64,000 bases of DNA from Bradyrhizobium sp. AZCC 2176 (GCF_036924645.1 NZ_JAZHRX010000001.1:1240001-1304000); one strand, 5' to 3'. Numbered from the stretch's first letter, positions 8,484 to 16,693 are shown. The notes: generated from the letters alone by a model not told the origin. Made by a program: numbers and translations.

Positions 8484-8675
8484 ATGCGCAAACGTCCCGC
8501 TGCGGCTGCTTCTACAAACTACAACTTCATCAAAGCGTATTTCGAGCTGAAGAAATTGCGAGAAGATATTGAGTGCATCGAAAGATCATCGAGGCCATCT
8601 CCAAGCCAGGCGACAGTAGCGGGCCGCGATACACCCAAAGGTGATGATGGCATTCGAGGTATTTTGCGGCCTTAG
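8484..8675 (+). CDS. Small hypothetical protein, 63 aa
   Basis: An ATG at 8484, with GAAGG upstream at about 8 bases, opens a 63-residue frame starting MRKRPAAAASTNYNFIKAYF. It is basic at the N-terminus, then has a charged amphipathic segment (AYFELKKLREDIECIER) that could be a helix, and a polar tail. I do not recognise a family. The leader hairpin and plausible ribosome-binding site support a gene, but the short length leaves doubt. Confidence 0.42.
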   Translation: MRKRPAAAASTNYNFIKAYFELKKLREDIECIERSSRPSPSQATVAGRDTPKGDDGIRGILRP

Positions 8676-8811
8676 CGGGCGCCCCTTGCCGACAAAACGC
8701 AAATTATAAACGAGAGCATTCCATCGTGACGGGACGCGCTTCGCGGTGGTCGACGAAAAAGCTGCCGGTGTCCCGGGCCGGAGGCAGCGATGGATCGGAG
8801 GTTTCGGGGCC

Positions 8812-11598
8812 CTAGTGGCCGGTGGAGCGTCGGTTCATTTCCTCCAGAAGCTCGCGCATTGCATCGAACTGCGTACCGAAGCCTTTCCAATCTCCGGACT
8901 TCAATCGCTCCACTGCTTGATTGTAGCGATCGAGCGCCTCCCGTGCCTGACTTGCCGCCGGGCCTGTGGCGGGCCTCTCCCCTGTCGTGGTTGAAACCGC
9001 CGGCGCAGCGCCGGACTCCGTGAACAGCGCTGACAAGGCCTCGGCGAGCGTCTCTTTCATCACCACATGTTCGCCGTAGGCCGCGATCACGCGCTTCAGC
9101 TCCGGCAGGTGTCCGTGCTCCGCTCGCAGATAGAGCGGTGTTACATAAAGAATCGAGTTCTCGATCGGGATCACAAGCAAGTTCGCACCGCGTATCACTC
9201 GCGAGCCCATCTGATTCCACAGCGTGATTTGTTGTGATATCTCGGTACTCTGATTGATCCGCGCTTCGATCTGGAATGGTCCATAGACGAGCTTCTCCTT
9301 GGGAAATTCGTAGACGATCAGCTTGCCATAGTCGGGCGCGTCGCAGCGCGCGGCGAGCCACGCGATCATGTTGTCGCGGCGGCTAGGCACCATCGGAAGC
9401 ATGAGGAAGAACTCGGCCTGCGGCTCGCCGGGCAGCCGCATGATGATGTAATAAGGGGCCATCGTTGCAACGCCGCCGCCGCCCGGCTGGCGCGGAAACT
9501 GCCAGAGATCCTCGCGGTTGTAGAAAACATCGGCCGCCTCCATGTGGTAGGTCTGATAGAGCCGCGCCTGAATCAGGAACAGGTCCTCGGGATAGCGGAT
9601 GTGCCTCTGCAGGTCTGCCGGCATAGCCGCGAACGGCTTGAACAAGCTCGGAAAGATGCGCTGGAAGGTTGCGGCGACCGGGTCGGCAGCGTCCATCAAA
9701 TAGAAGTCCACGGTTCCGTTATAGGCATCGACGATAACCTTCACTGAATTACGAATGTAGTTGAGGCCCAGCTCTTGCGCCGGCTCTGCATAGGGGAAAT
9801 AGGAACTCACCGTATAGGCGTCCTGCATCCAGAACATCCGCCCATCGCTGATGGCCAAATAAGGATCGTGATCGAGCCTGAGGAACGGAGCGATCGTTCC
9901 GACCCGTTGCTGGATATTGCGGCGGATCATGATCCGGCTGTCGGCGGTGATGTAGCTTGAGAGCACCAGGTTCGGGTCGTTGAAGTAATAGGCGAACAGG
10001 CCTCTCCACACCATCGCTCCGATCGGAACGCCACCGGTGCCGTCATAGGCCGCGTAGACATTGTCCTTTCCCTTCGGATAGTCGAACTCAGGCGTGCTCC
10101 CTTTGACGATGACGTAGCTGTCGTGCTCTTCGCCGTAGTAGATGCGCGGTTCACGGATCTGGGGGCCTCCGTCCGCAACAGGAGGTATATCGCGCAAATA
10201 AAGCAATGGCAGCCCTTCGGTGGTCTTGCGAGTGACCGGGCTCATCACCGCGCCGGTGCCGTGGGTAAACAGCACGTGGCGGTTGACCCATGTCTGGGCA
10301 TTCGGCGGCAGCAAGGAGGGCCGCAGTTCGCGGGCCGAGATCATTACGCTTTGGTAGGAGCCATCGAGCCAGTAGCGGTCAACGTCAAGATGACGGAATT
10401 TGTAGTAGGTGCGGATCTCTTGCAGCTGCGCGTAGGTGTCCGACAAGGGCAGCCAGTCCCACAGCCTGATATTGTCGATGGTCGCCTTGTTGGCTTCGAG
10501 CGTCTTGAAGGTAAGCTTCTGTTCGGCAGCAAACGGCTTGGCGGCGACCTGATCGAGATTGTATGCCTGCCGGGTGAGCGCGATGTTGCGCTCGATGTAG
10601 GGCTTCTCCAGCTCCAACTCGCTTGGTTTGACGAAGAACTGCCGGAACAGCACGGGAGCTACGCCGGACAGCACGAAAGAGCCGATGACGACAAGCATGA
10701 CCGCGGCGGCGGGAAGCCGGTAGGTCCTCACCCGGAGGTTTGCCAACACAGCAAACGCCGCAATGATCGACAGCCCGATCATTAGCCACAGGCCCGGTAG
10801 CCCCACATGCACATCGGTGTAGCTGGCGCCGACGACGACGCCGTTGTCGCCATAGAGCAGCAGGTAACGGTCGAGAACGTACGACCAGGCCTTCACGGCA
10901 AAGAGCAGAGCAAGCAGCGCCGAGCCGTGAGCGATTGCTGTCGGCGACATCGATCGATGATGAATGTCGTATTCGATGTCGCCGTGCACCCAATAGATCG
11001 CCGCGGCGAAAAGCGCGCTCAGAACGAGTGTGAGCAGCATCCAGTTTTTGACGAGGATATAGGCCGGCAGCACGAAGAGATAGAAACTGATGTCCTTGCT
11101 GAAGAGCGGATCGTCTGCGCCATAGGGAACGTAATACAAAAACTGCAGGAAAATACCCCAATTGCCGACTTCCAGCGCGGCAACCAGCAGAGCGAGCAAA
11201 CCTGCACCAGCCGCGATGACGCGGCGCCACGGCAGCCGATCGCGCACGACCACGAACAGGTCGGGCGGCGGAACATTGCCTGCAAGATTGCCCACGAAGG
11301 CCGCGACAGATTGCTGCGGCTGCCGTCGGGCAAAGCGCACCGCGAGCCATCCGTTCAACCAAAGGACGACCGCAGTTCCGGTCCAGACTGCAAAAAAGAC
11401 GACGGCTTTGGCGCCGATTGTCGTCCAGAAAACCTGCGGATAGCCGATCGCAGAAAACCACAGCCAGTCAACCAGGAAGTCGCTCGTGAGCCAGAGCAGG
11501 ATCAGGCAAATCCCGGCGAAGACGGCCGCAATGATCAACCCGACCACGGCGCTTTGCCTTGGCACCTTCCGTTCGGGTCCGGTAATCCCGATCGTCAT
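8812..11598 (-). CDS. UPF0182 family membrane protein
   Basis: From ATG 11598 (MTIGITGPERK) the product is about 928 aa, matching the family length near 900-1000; the frame is open further upstream without family-like sequence. The first 300 or so residues carry about seven hydrophobic segments (AVVGLIIAAVFAGICLILLW, VVFFAVWTGTAVVLWL, GLLALLVAALEV and others). A large, probably extracytoplasmic domain follows, with NIRLWDWLPLSDTYAQLQ, HVLFTHGTGAVMSPV and PIENSILYVTPLYLRAE, recognisable UPF0182/COG1615 blocks. The molecular function of the family is unknown. It stands alone as a transcription unit. Confidence 0.9.
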   Translation of the reverse strand: MTIGITGPERKVPRQSAVVGLIIAAVFAGICLILLWLTSDFLVDWLWFSAIGYPQVFWTTIGAKAVVFFAVWTGTAVVLWLNGWLAVRFARRQPQQSVAAFVGNLAGNVPPPDLFVVVRDRLPWRRVIAAGAGLLALLVAALEVGNWGIFLQFLYYVPYGADDPLFSKDISFYLFVLPAYILVKNWMLLTLVLSALFAAAIYWVHGDIEYDIHHRSMSPTAIAHGSALLALLFAVKAWSYVLDRYLLLYGDNGVVVGASYTDVHVGLPGLWLMIGLSIIAAFAVLANLRVRTYRLPAAAVMLVVIGSFVLSGVAPVLFRQFFVKPSELELEKPYIERNIALTRQAYNLDQVAAKPFAAEQKLTFKTLEANKATIDNIRLWDWLPLSDTYAQLQEIRTYYKFRHLDVDRYWLDGSYQSVMISARELRPSLLPPNAQTWVNRHVLFTHGTGAVMSPVTRKTTEGLPLLYLRDIPPVADGGPQIREPRIYYGEEHDSYVIVKGSTPEFDYPKGKDNVYAAYDGTGGVPIGAMVWRGLFAYYFNDPNLVLSSYITADSRIMIRRNIQQRVGTIAPFLRLDHDPYLAISDGRMFWMQDAYTVSSYFPYAEPAQELGLNYIRNSVKVIVDAYNGTVDFYLMDAADPVAATFQRIFPSLFKPFAAMPADLQRHIRYPEDLFLIQARLYQTYHMEAADVFYNREDLWQFPRQPGGGGVATMAPYYIIMRLPGEPQAEFFLMLPMVPSRRDNMIAWLAARCDAPDYGKLIVYEFPKEKLVYGPFQIEARINQSTEISQQITLWNQMGSRVIRGANLLVIPIENSILYVTPLYLRAEHGHLPELKRVIAAYGEHVVMKETLAEALSALFTESGAAPAVSTTTGERPATGPAASQAREALDRYNQAVERLKSGDWKGFGTQFDAMRELLEEMNRRSTGH

Positions 11599-12119
11599 GA
11601 GTTGATCATAGCGGAAATGAGGGACGCCTGCCGCTTGATTCGTGGTCGGGTTGCGCGGCAAAAGCGGCACGCAGATGCCCGAAGTTCCGTCGCTGGCCCC
11701 CGGAACAGCGCAAAGCAGCAAATCGAGGAGCGCAAAGGACAAAACTCGGCGGATGCAGCCGCCGGCTATCCCACTACCTTGCATATCGCCCCGTGCCTTT
11801 GCCGGCGGGTGACGTTGGAGAACTCCCCTTCGAAGGTGCGCGCTCCCAAAATATCGAAAACAACCCCATGCAAAGTAGCGGGCGGCCGGCATGGATGCCT
11901 TGAAAGCAAGTTGACACGTCGGGCAAATCAGGGGCATTTCTTCACCATCCCGCAATCTGTAAACGCCCGCCGCTCTCCGCAACAACGGCGCGTCAGTTGC
12001 GATTGCCGCTCAAAATCCTCACCCACCATTTGAAATTGCAACCGCCTCGCCGCGGCGAACGATCGCCTGCGCGTGGCCGAACCGCGCGCGCGGCCCGCGC
12101 GCGCCAGGGGAATCTCAAC
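11599..12119. other. Intergenic region without a supported gene
   Basis: In these 521 bp between the UPF0182 gene and the start of the accessory region I find no frame with a credible start and family resemblance. A minus-strand stretch near 11880-11990 encodes a short CPTC-containing peptide and looks like dispersed-repeat debris. The G+C-rich run at 12080-12110 precedes the next gene. Confidence 0.4.
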
Positions 12120-12781
12120 ATGAACAGCGCTCCGGACCTCGCCATGCCAACGGCGATCGCCGCAACGGACCAGGCCAAAGCTGCCGCAGCCCCGCGAATA
12201 AAGCTTCTGTCGCACGGCTTCTCCATCGACCATCCAGATCCGGAGCTCGGCGAACAGCTCATGGCGAACGCACTGGGGGTCGCGGATCGCGAAGCGATGA
12301 TGGCATTATCAGGCAATTGGTAAAGGCCAGCGTGAGCGGCGAGAGTCCTGACGAGGTCAATCTCTCTTTCATGATTTCGATGGTGAAGAGCATCAAGCCG
12401 AGGGATTCTGTCGAGGGCATGCTTGTGGCGCAGATGGTTTCCGTTCATGTGATGGCGATGCGATGCGCCCATCACCTTGCAAATGCGGACGATCTCGCTC
12501 AGCACGACAGTGCCGCGCGCGCATTGGGCAGGCTCGCCCGCACGTTTCCCGCCCAGATCGAGGCGCTGAACCGTTACCGGAGCCAAGGCGAGCCCGCCAT
12601 CACCGTGCAGAACGTGTCGGTCGGCGACGGCGGCAAGGCGATTGTCGGCAACGTCACGCAGCATGCCAGCGTGATCGTTTCCGACAAGAACCCGGCATCG
12701 GCGGCGCGGAATGCGCCGAAGGCCGCGGGCTCCAGGCGAAGGCGCGATTCCGCTGATGCCAAGCGGGAAGCACAGGCATGA
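12120..12781 (+). pseudogene. Conserved hypothetical gene broken by one missing base
   Basis: The first part reads from ATG 12120 (MNSAPDLAMPT) to EAMMALSGNW and stops at 12323. The second part continues in the next frame from about 12299 (DGIIRQLVKASVSGESPDEV...) to 12781. Adding one G after 12299 joins them into a single protein of about 220 aa without loss. That protein has PRIKLLSHGFSIDHPDPELGE, an internal helical AQMVSVHVMAMRCAHH region, an AITVQNVSVGDGG strand and a basic tail. I know similar unassigned proteins in bradyrhizobia. Its stop overlaps the next start (ATGA). The lesion is a real frameshift or a sequencing error; which one cannot be told here. Confidence 0.75.
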
Positions 12782-13044
12782 GCGATCACCTCAGAAATAC
12801 CGGCCCGATACTGGCGAGCCCGCGGTGTGGCGCCAAAACCCGAGCCAGTGGCGCCTGCCGCTCGCCGGCGGTGCACGGCAGGAAGCGCTGCCGCATGCAC
12901 GGCGGCGCACCGGGATCCGGCGCGCCAAGGGCAAACCAGAACGCGCGCAAGCACGGCCTGTTCACCAGGGATGCGATCGCCGAGCGAGGGCAGATTCAGG
13001 CGTTGCTGGGTGAAGCGCGGAAGCTGCTGGACGAGATGAAGTGA
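12778..13044 (+). CDS. Small zinc-ribbon-like HGGxxGSG protein
   Basis: This 88-residue protein overlaps the previous gene by ATGA, so the pair is coupled. The N-terminal half reads PRCGAKTRASGACRSPAVHG then RCRMHGG: three Cys and a His spaced like a small zinc ribbon. APGSGAPRANQNARKHGLFT follows, then a helical tail ending LLDEMK. Such proteins occur next to phage and mobile genes and as chromosomal pairs in bradyrhizobia; I know no function. The last 28 codons recur, diverged, at 14211-14298 on the far side of the Fic cassette. Confidence 0.7.
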   Translation: MSDHLRNTGPILASPRCGAKTRASGACRSPAVHGRKRCRMHGGAPGSGAPRANQNARKHGLFTRDAIAERGQIQALLGEARKLLDEMK

Positions 13045-13137
13045 GTGGCTTTCGGCACGACAGAGCGCCTACAACCCACTGATTTCCGGCCCCTGTTCGT
13101 TAATGGAATTTCAGTCAAAAAGTGCTATGTTGATGAT

Positions 13138-13380
13138 ATGAATAAGCCAACTTCCTCTTCGACCGCAGAGCACATACGGACCCTGGCCCGGACGTTCCAC
13201 GTGTCCTACACGGAGGGTCCAAATGATCGCCTGGCGCACCACATTTCCCGCCTGGCGGGGGACACGGTTGAGCTTGATGAGATCGAGCAGTTGCTCATTG
13301 GTTTGCAGCGGGCCAAACACATTACACGCACAGAGATGATCCAGCTCCAGGCTCGCTACCTGCACGAAGCCAAGCCGTGA
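13138..13380 (+). CDS. VbhA-like antitoxin of the Fic cassette
   Basis: The protein is 80 aa from ATG 13138 (MNKPTSSSTAEH); an extension upstream in this frame is unlikely because it reaches into the neighbouring gene's end. It is a small helical protein directly before and overlapping a Fic gene, as with VbhA/VbhT pairs. The class I inhibitory motif is (S/T)xxxE(G/N). Here residues 22-27 read VSYTEG, so Glu26-Gly27 are present but Val replaces the expected Ser/Thr four residues before the Glu. Its stop overlaps the GTG start of fic (GTGA), so it should be made first and in coupling. The assignment rests on context and length as much as sequence. Confidence 0.7.
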   Translation: MNKPTSSSTAEHIRTLARTFHVSYTEGPNDRLAHHISRLAGDTVELDEIEQLLIGLQRAKHITRTEMIQLQARYLHEAKP

Positions 13381-14108
13381 CATTCGATCCGTTCGGCGAC
13401 TTTGAATCGCGCGGGTATCTAAGGAATATAGCCCAAGAGAAAGACCCTGCCATTGTGAGGCGGCTGGAGCATGCCTCCTTTACAACCGGGATCGACGACG
13501 CTTTCGAAGCGCTAAAAAAGGAGAAGGCCCTCACCTACTCCGACGTGCTCAGCACGCACAAAATACTGTTCGAAGCAATGTATCCGTGGGCCGGGCAGGA
13601 TCGCACCCAAACAGCGCCCAACATTGCGGTAAGCCGTGGCAGCGTCCTCTTCGCCCATCCAAAGTATATTCAGAATGCAATCGAGCATGCGCTAAAGCTC
13701 GGCAACGACCCGAAAGCGATGCGAGAGAAGGCGGGCGAAGTTATGGGCTACCTCGCCCATGGCCATCCCTTCCTGGACGGCAATGGACGCACCATCATGA
13801 TCGTCCACTCAGTCCTGGCTCAGCGTGCCGGCTTCAGTGTCGATTGGGCCTCGACGGACAAAACCGCCTATCTGCAAGCGTTGACCAAAGAGCTGGATGA
13901 TCCTGGCAAGGGAATTCTCGATAAATATCTCGAACCGTACATCCGACCAGCAGTCACTGATCTCAAAGAGCACATTGCAGCGACCAAGGGCCTCGATGGC
14001 GGCACAGGCGATGCCGATAAAGTTCGCGGCAGCAACGACAATCCGGCAGTTATAGCCGAGTACAAACAGCAGCAGCTTAAACGCGACGAGCATACCGGCG
14101 GCGCCTAG
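13377..14108 (+). CDS. Fic family toxin (probable nucleotidyl- or phosphotransferase)
   Basis: The product is 243 aa from a GTG at 13377 overlapping the antitoxin stop. The Fic fold is clear: ILFEAMYPWAGQDRTQT (the usual WAG-x-x-R-T approach), the VSRGSVLFAHP flap region, and GHPFLDGNGRTIM with catalytic His130. The canonical motif is HPFx(D/E)GNGRxxR; the last Arg is Met141 here. That Arg normally contacts the nucleotide gamma-phosphate and the inhibitory Glu. Fic proteins usually AMPylate a target, often DNA gyrase or topoisomerase IV in VbhT/FicT types. A BID secretion domain is absent. The tail after residue 210 is Gly/Asp-rich and polar. By eye this gene is richer in A+T than its neighbours, which suggests transfer. 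Confidence 0.88.
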   Translation: MTFDPFGDFESRGYLRNIAQEKDPAIVRRLEHASFTTGIDDAFEALKKEKALTYSDVLSTHKILFEAMYPWAGQDRTQTAPNIAVSRGSVLFAHPKYIQNAIEHALKLGNDPKAMREKAGEVMGYLAHGHPFLDGNGRTIMIVHSVLAQRAGFSVDWASTDKTAYLQALTKELDDPGKGILDKYLEPYIRPAVTDLKEHIAATKGLDGGTGDADKVRGSNDNPAVIAEYKQQQLKRDEHTGGA

Positions 14109-14149
14109 GCTTGTGAGCGTACTGATGCTGTGAAGTCCCCAAACCTGAG

Positions 14150-14208
14150 ATTACCGTGACAATGCACTCAACTGCGGTGATGAGAGTTTCATGCACTGTC
14201 ACTGTAAT
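14150..14208. repeat. REP-like imperfect inverted repeat
   Basis: ATTACCGTGACAATGCA (14150-14166) and TGCACTGTCACTGTAAT (14192-14208) pair at 15 of 17 positions. A related pair lies at 16598-16656. The ACTGTCACNGTAAT arm resembles palindromes linked to REP-type elements. It abuts the remnant of the zinc-ribbon gene at 14211. Confidence 0.6.
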
Positions 14209-14210
14209 TT

Positions 14211-14298
14211 CCTGTTCACCACGGATGCGATCGACGAGCGAAGGCGGATTCAGGCGTTGCTGGGTGAAGCGCAGAAGCTGCTGGAAGAGATGAAGTGA
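14211..14298 (+). pseudogene. Detached 3' end of the zinc-ribbon gene (second copy)
   Basis: These bases encode LFTTDAIDERRRIQALLG then EAQKLLEEMK and a stop, matching the last 28 codons of the gene at 12778-13044. Homology continues about 9 bp past the stop, with roughly nine differences in 97 bp. There is no start codon or 5' part. The two copies (12957-13053 and 14211-14307) are direct repeats that enclose the Fic cassette, as expected after insertion or unequal exchange. Confidence 0.8.
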
Positions 14299-14324
14299 TT
14301 GGGTTTCGCAGCCTCGCTCGCCAC

Positions 14325-14693
14325 CTACGCCGCTGTCAACTTGCGCGCCTTCTTCGCTCGCACTGGCAATCTGCTTACTGAAAACCCGACATTCAGCGCC
14401 CGCATGATGGTGGCAATCGTTTCGAAACGCGGCTTGGCACCCGGCGCAAGTGTCTTGTAGAGGCTTTCCCGGCCGAGACCGGACGCCTTCGCGACCTCCG
14501 CCATGCCGCGCGCCTTGGCCACGTCACCAAGCGCCTTGAGCAATACGCCGGGGTCTTCGTCGCGGGCCGCGAGCGAAAGATACTCCGCAATCGCTTCCTC
14601 ACTGTCGAGATAGTCAGCGACCTCAAATGGCGCGTAAGTGACCTTTGCCTTCGCGTTTGCCTTGACGTTTTCCTTGGCTTTGGCCTTCTTCAT
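14325..14693 (-). CDS. HigA-2-like addiction module antidote protein
   Basis: The product is 122 aa from ATG 14693, overlapping the stop of the toxin frame (ATGA). After a Lys/Ala-rich start it reads PFEVADYLDSEEAIAEYLSLA, then the helix-turn-helix of this antidote family, GMAEVAKASGLGRESLYKTL, and FETIATIMRALNVGFSV. These proteins neutralise a RelE/HigB-type toxin and repress their own promoter. The toxin-first order is the HigBA arrangement. A palindrome inside a strong promoter at 15000-15028 is the likely operator. Confidence 0.88.
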   Translation of the reverse strand: MKKAKAKENVKANAKAKVTYAPFEVADYLDSEEAIAEYLSLAARDEDPGVLLKALGDVAKARGMAEVAKASGLGRESLYKTLAPGAKPRFETIATIMRALNVGFSVSRLPVRAKKARKLTAA

Positions 14694-14994
14694 CGCCCGC
14701 TCTCCTTCAATTCCCTCGCCATGCGCTTTGCCCTGGCGATATCGCGGCGCTGGCTGGACTTGTCGCCACCGCAAAGCAGCACATAGACGGCGGCACCATC
14801 ACGCACGAAATAGACACGGAATCCCGGACCATGGTGGATACGCATTTCCGAGACGCTTCGCCTACCGGCTCGCAATCCCCGAAATTACCCAGGGAAGCTT
14901 GCGACAGCCGGTGCAGTATCCGCGCCTTGGCCTTCTGATCTTTCAAGCTATTCAGCCAATCGGAAAAGACGGATGACCGAATGAGCGTGTTCAT
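14690..14994 (-). pseudogene. RelE/HigB-type toxin gene with a single-base frameshift
   Basis: From ATG 14994 the frame reads MNTLIRSSVFSDWLNSLKDQ through LGNFGDCEPVGEA, then loses similarity. The family sequence resumes one frame over as VSEMRIHHGPGFRVYFVRDG, then YVLLCGGDKSSQRRDIARAK and a stop at 14690. One missing G in the coding strand near 14855 explains it. Repaired, it is a normal toxin of about 100 aa. The antitoxin is intact, so loss of toxin is tolerable, but a sequencing error gives the same picture. Confidence 0.85.
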
Positions 14995-14999
14995 GACCA

Positions 15000-15028
15000 A
15001 TTGTATCTAACTGGATACAGATTGTCAA
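15000..15028 (-). promoter_or_regulatory. Strong sigma-70-type promoter with palindromic operator for the HigBA operon
   Basis: On the minus strand TTGACA (15028-15023) and TACAAT (15005-15000) are separated by exactly 17 bases. The inverted repeat TGTATC-6-GATACA (15002-15019) lies between and over these elements. The -10 box ends 5 bases before the toxin ATG at 14994, so transcription should start at about the ATG itself, giving a leaderless message. The palindrome is the probable site for autorepression by the antidote protein. Confidence 0.75.
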
Positions 15029-15172
15029 GAAGAAGCCGCGCACGGGTCCATTCCGCTTTGGGCTCCGAACGAGGGCACCGGGCCGCCGCTATGACCCCAC
15101 GATTTCGCCATACGCATCGTGTTGTTCGCCCGCACGACCCTTCCCGTCAGGCTAGCCTTCGGAAACATAGAC

Positions 15173-16351
15173 ATGGGCGGTGATTTCATTGGCCACTGGC
15201 GCGCGGGTAGCGGCAGGAGAACGGCACGGCAAGCGAAACCCGGACGGTACAGCGCGAAGGTGCTTGCTTGCGGCTCATTGCTGCTCTCGTGTGTCGTCGT
15301 CGCTGGCATGGCGACGCAAACGGCATTGGCGGAAATAGCCGCGCCGGCCGCGACACGCGTCGCTGATAATGCAAAAGAGCAGGGTGGGCCTGGCATCGCG
15401 CAAGCATCCCACACGCAGAAGTCGGAACCCGAAACAGTCCTGCGACAGCCTGAGGTGCAGAAGCCAGCGCCGGAAGCTGCCGTTCTAATGCCGGAAGCAC
15501 GGAAATCGAGCCACGAGGCCAAGGATTTACCTGTACCGCAGCTCGTCTTGCCGGGCGATCTGGCCAAGAAGATCGGCCAGAAGATCTGGCTGAATGAAAC
15601 AGGCGGGAAAAGTGATGCGATCACGTCATGGAATGCGAACGAGGAATTCGCTTCCCTAGGCATCGGTCATTTCATCTGGTTTCCTGTCGGCAAATGGCTG
15701 CCTTTCGAGGAGAGCTTTCCGGCCCTGCTCGAATTCATGCGCAAGAAGAACGTGCGTTTGCCCGCCTGGCTGGACCAGACGCAAATTCCGGCCAACCCGT
15801 GGACGAGCCGGGCTGAGTTCAGGAGGAACTCCAACTCACCGCAGATGAAAGAGTTGAGGCAGCTTCTGCTCGACACCGTGGCGGAGCAGACGCAATTCAT
15901 GGTGACGCGGGCGCAAGGTGCGATGGAGAAGATCCTCAAGACGACGCCCGACGGCACGGAGCGCGAACATATCGTCATCCAGTTCACGCGCGTCATTCGC
16001 GCCTCCGAGGATTTTTATCCGCTGATCGACTACATCAACTTCAAGGGCGAGGGCACCAACCCGAACGAAGCCGCCATGGACAGGGAGACCGGGCGGCGGC
16101 AGGGTTGGGGTCTCAAGCAGGTGCTGCTCAAGATGAACGGTGATACCAGCGATCCGAAGGCCGTGCGCGCCGAATTCGCCGATGCGGCGCAGTTCGTCCT
16201 GCAGCAGAGGGTTCGCAACCTTCCATCCAACCGTGTCTTCGAGGTCGGCTGGCTGCGCCGCGTCGCGACCTACCGCCGCCCGATCGCGGATCCGGAATCG
16301 AGCCCCCAACGGGCTCTGAGGAAACCGTTGCGAGTGACGGCGGCTCAATAG
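15173..16351 (+). CDS. Exported protein of unknown function
   Basis: From ATG 15173 the product is 392 aa; a GTG at 15119 is possible but adds an unlikely extension. A hydrophobic segment (KVLACGSLLLSCVVVAGMA) with a cleavage-like ALAE follows a basic start, giving a signal peptide or anchor. A low-complexity Pro/Glu/Lys linker comes next, then a conserved block: KKIGQKIWLNETGGKSDAIT, EEFASLGIGHFIWFPVG, and DYINFKGEGTNPNE. I have seen this block in unassigned periplasmic proteins of other proteobacteria but know no activity. It is a single-gene unit inside the accessory region. Confidence 0.75.
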   Translation: MGGDFIGHWRAGSGRRTARQAKPGRYSAKVLACGSLLLSCVVVAGMATQTALAEIAAPAATRVADNAKEQGGPGIAQASHTQKSEPETVLRQPEVQKPAPEAAVLMPEARKSSHEAKDLPVPQLVLPGDLAKKIGQKIWLNETGGKSDAITSWNANEEFASLGIGHFIWFPVGKWLPFEESFPALLEFMRKKNVRLPAWLDQTQIPANPWTSRAEFRRNSNSPQMKELRQLLLDTVAEQTQFMVTRAQGAMEKILKTTPDGTEREHIVIQFTRVIRASEDFYPLIDYINFKGEGTNPNEAAMDRETGRRQGWGLKQVLLKMNGDTSDPKAVRAEFADAAQFVLQQRVRNLPSNRVFEVGWLRRVATYRRPIADPESSPQRALRKPLRVTAAQ

Positions 16352-16597
16352 CTTTCCTATGAAGGGGACAGTTGCCGTTTTTGCGTATGCGTGAGGCTGC
16401 TTGTCCCGCGACGTTCGTCAGGCAATCGCGGGCTGCGCCTCGCTGACGTCAGCCTTTGGCCCTCTTCGCCATCACCTTCTCATAGGCGGCCTGCAGCCTC
16501 GCTCGACACGCTTGATCGCCCTCGGTTTGTAAGCCGTCGGAAACTGACGGTTCTTCCCTCTTGCTGCCACAGGTCATCCTGGGAATGCCTGTCACCG

Positions 16598-16656
16598 AGA
16601 TTATCGTGTCTCACTTGAGGGGTGCAGTCCAGCAGTCCAGCACTGTCACCGTAATA
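16598..16656. repeat. Second, decayed REP-like repeat
   Basis: GAGATTATCGTGTCTCA and CACTGTCACCGTAATA match the arms of the 14150-14208 element in the same order, with more mismatches. The 342-bp gap 16352-16693 holds this element and no gene that I can support. Confidence 0.45.
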
Positions 16657-16693
16657 GAATAGTTTTTCGTCACAGGATTCCTCCTATCGCAGT

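Noticed and set aside
8672..9361. A 229-codon minus frame within the UPF0182 gene
   Set aside because: Overlaps conserved UPF0182 coding sequence in another frame.
11599..11985. Upstream extension of the UPF0182 frame, including a CPTC motif
   Set aside because: Composition unlike the family, no transmembrane start. The region looks like repeat debris.
12108..12118. AGGGGAATC near the left edge of the accessory region as an att copy of tRNA-Glu
   Set aside because: Only about nine bases match the tRNA 3' end, too few to claim an attachment site.
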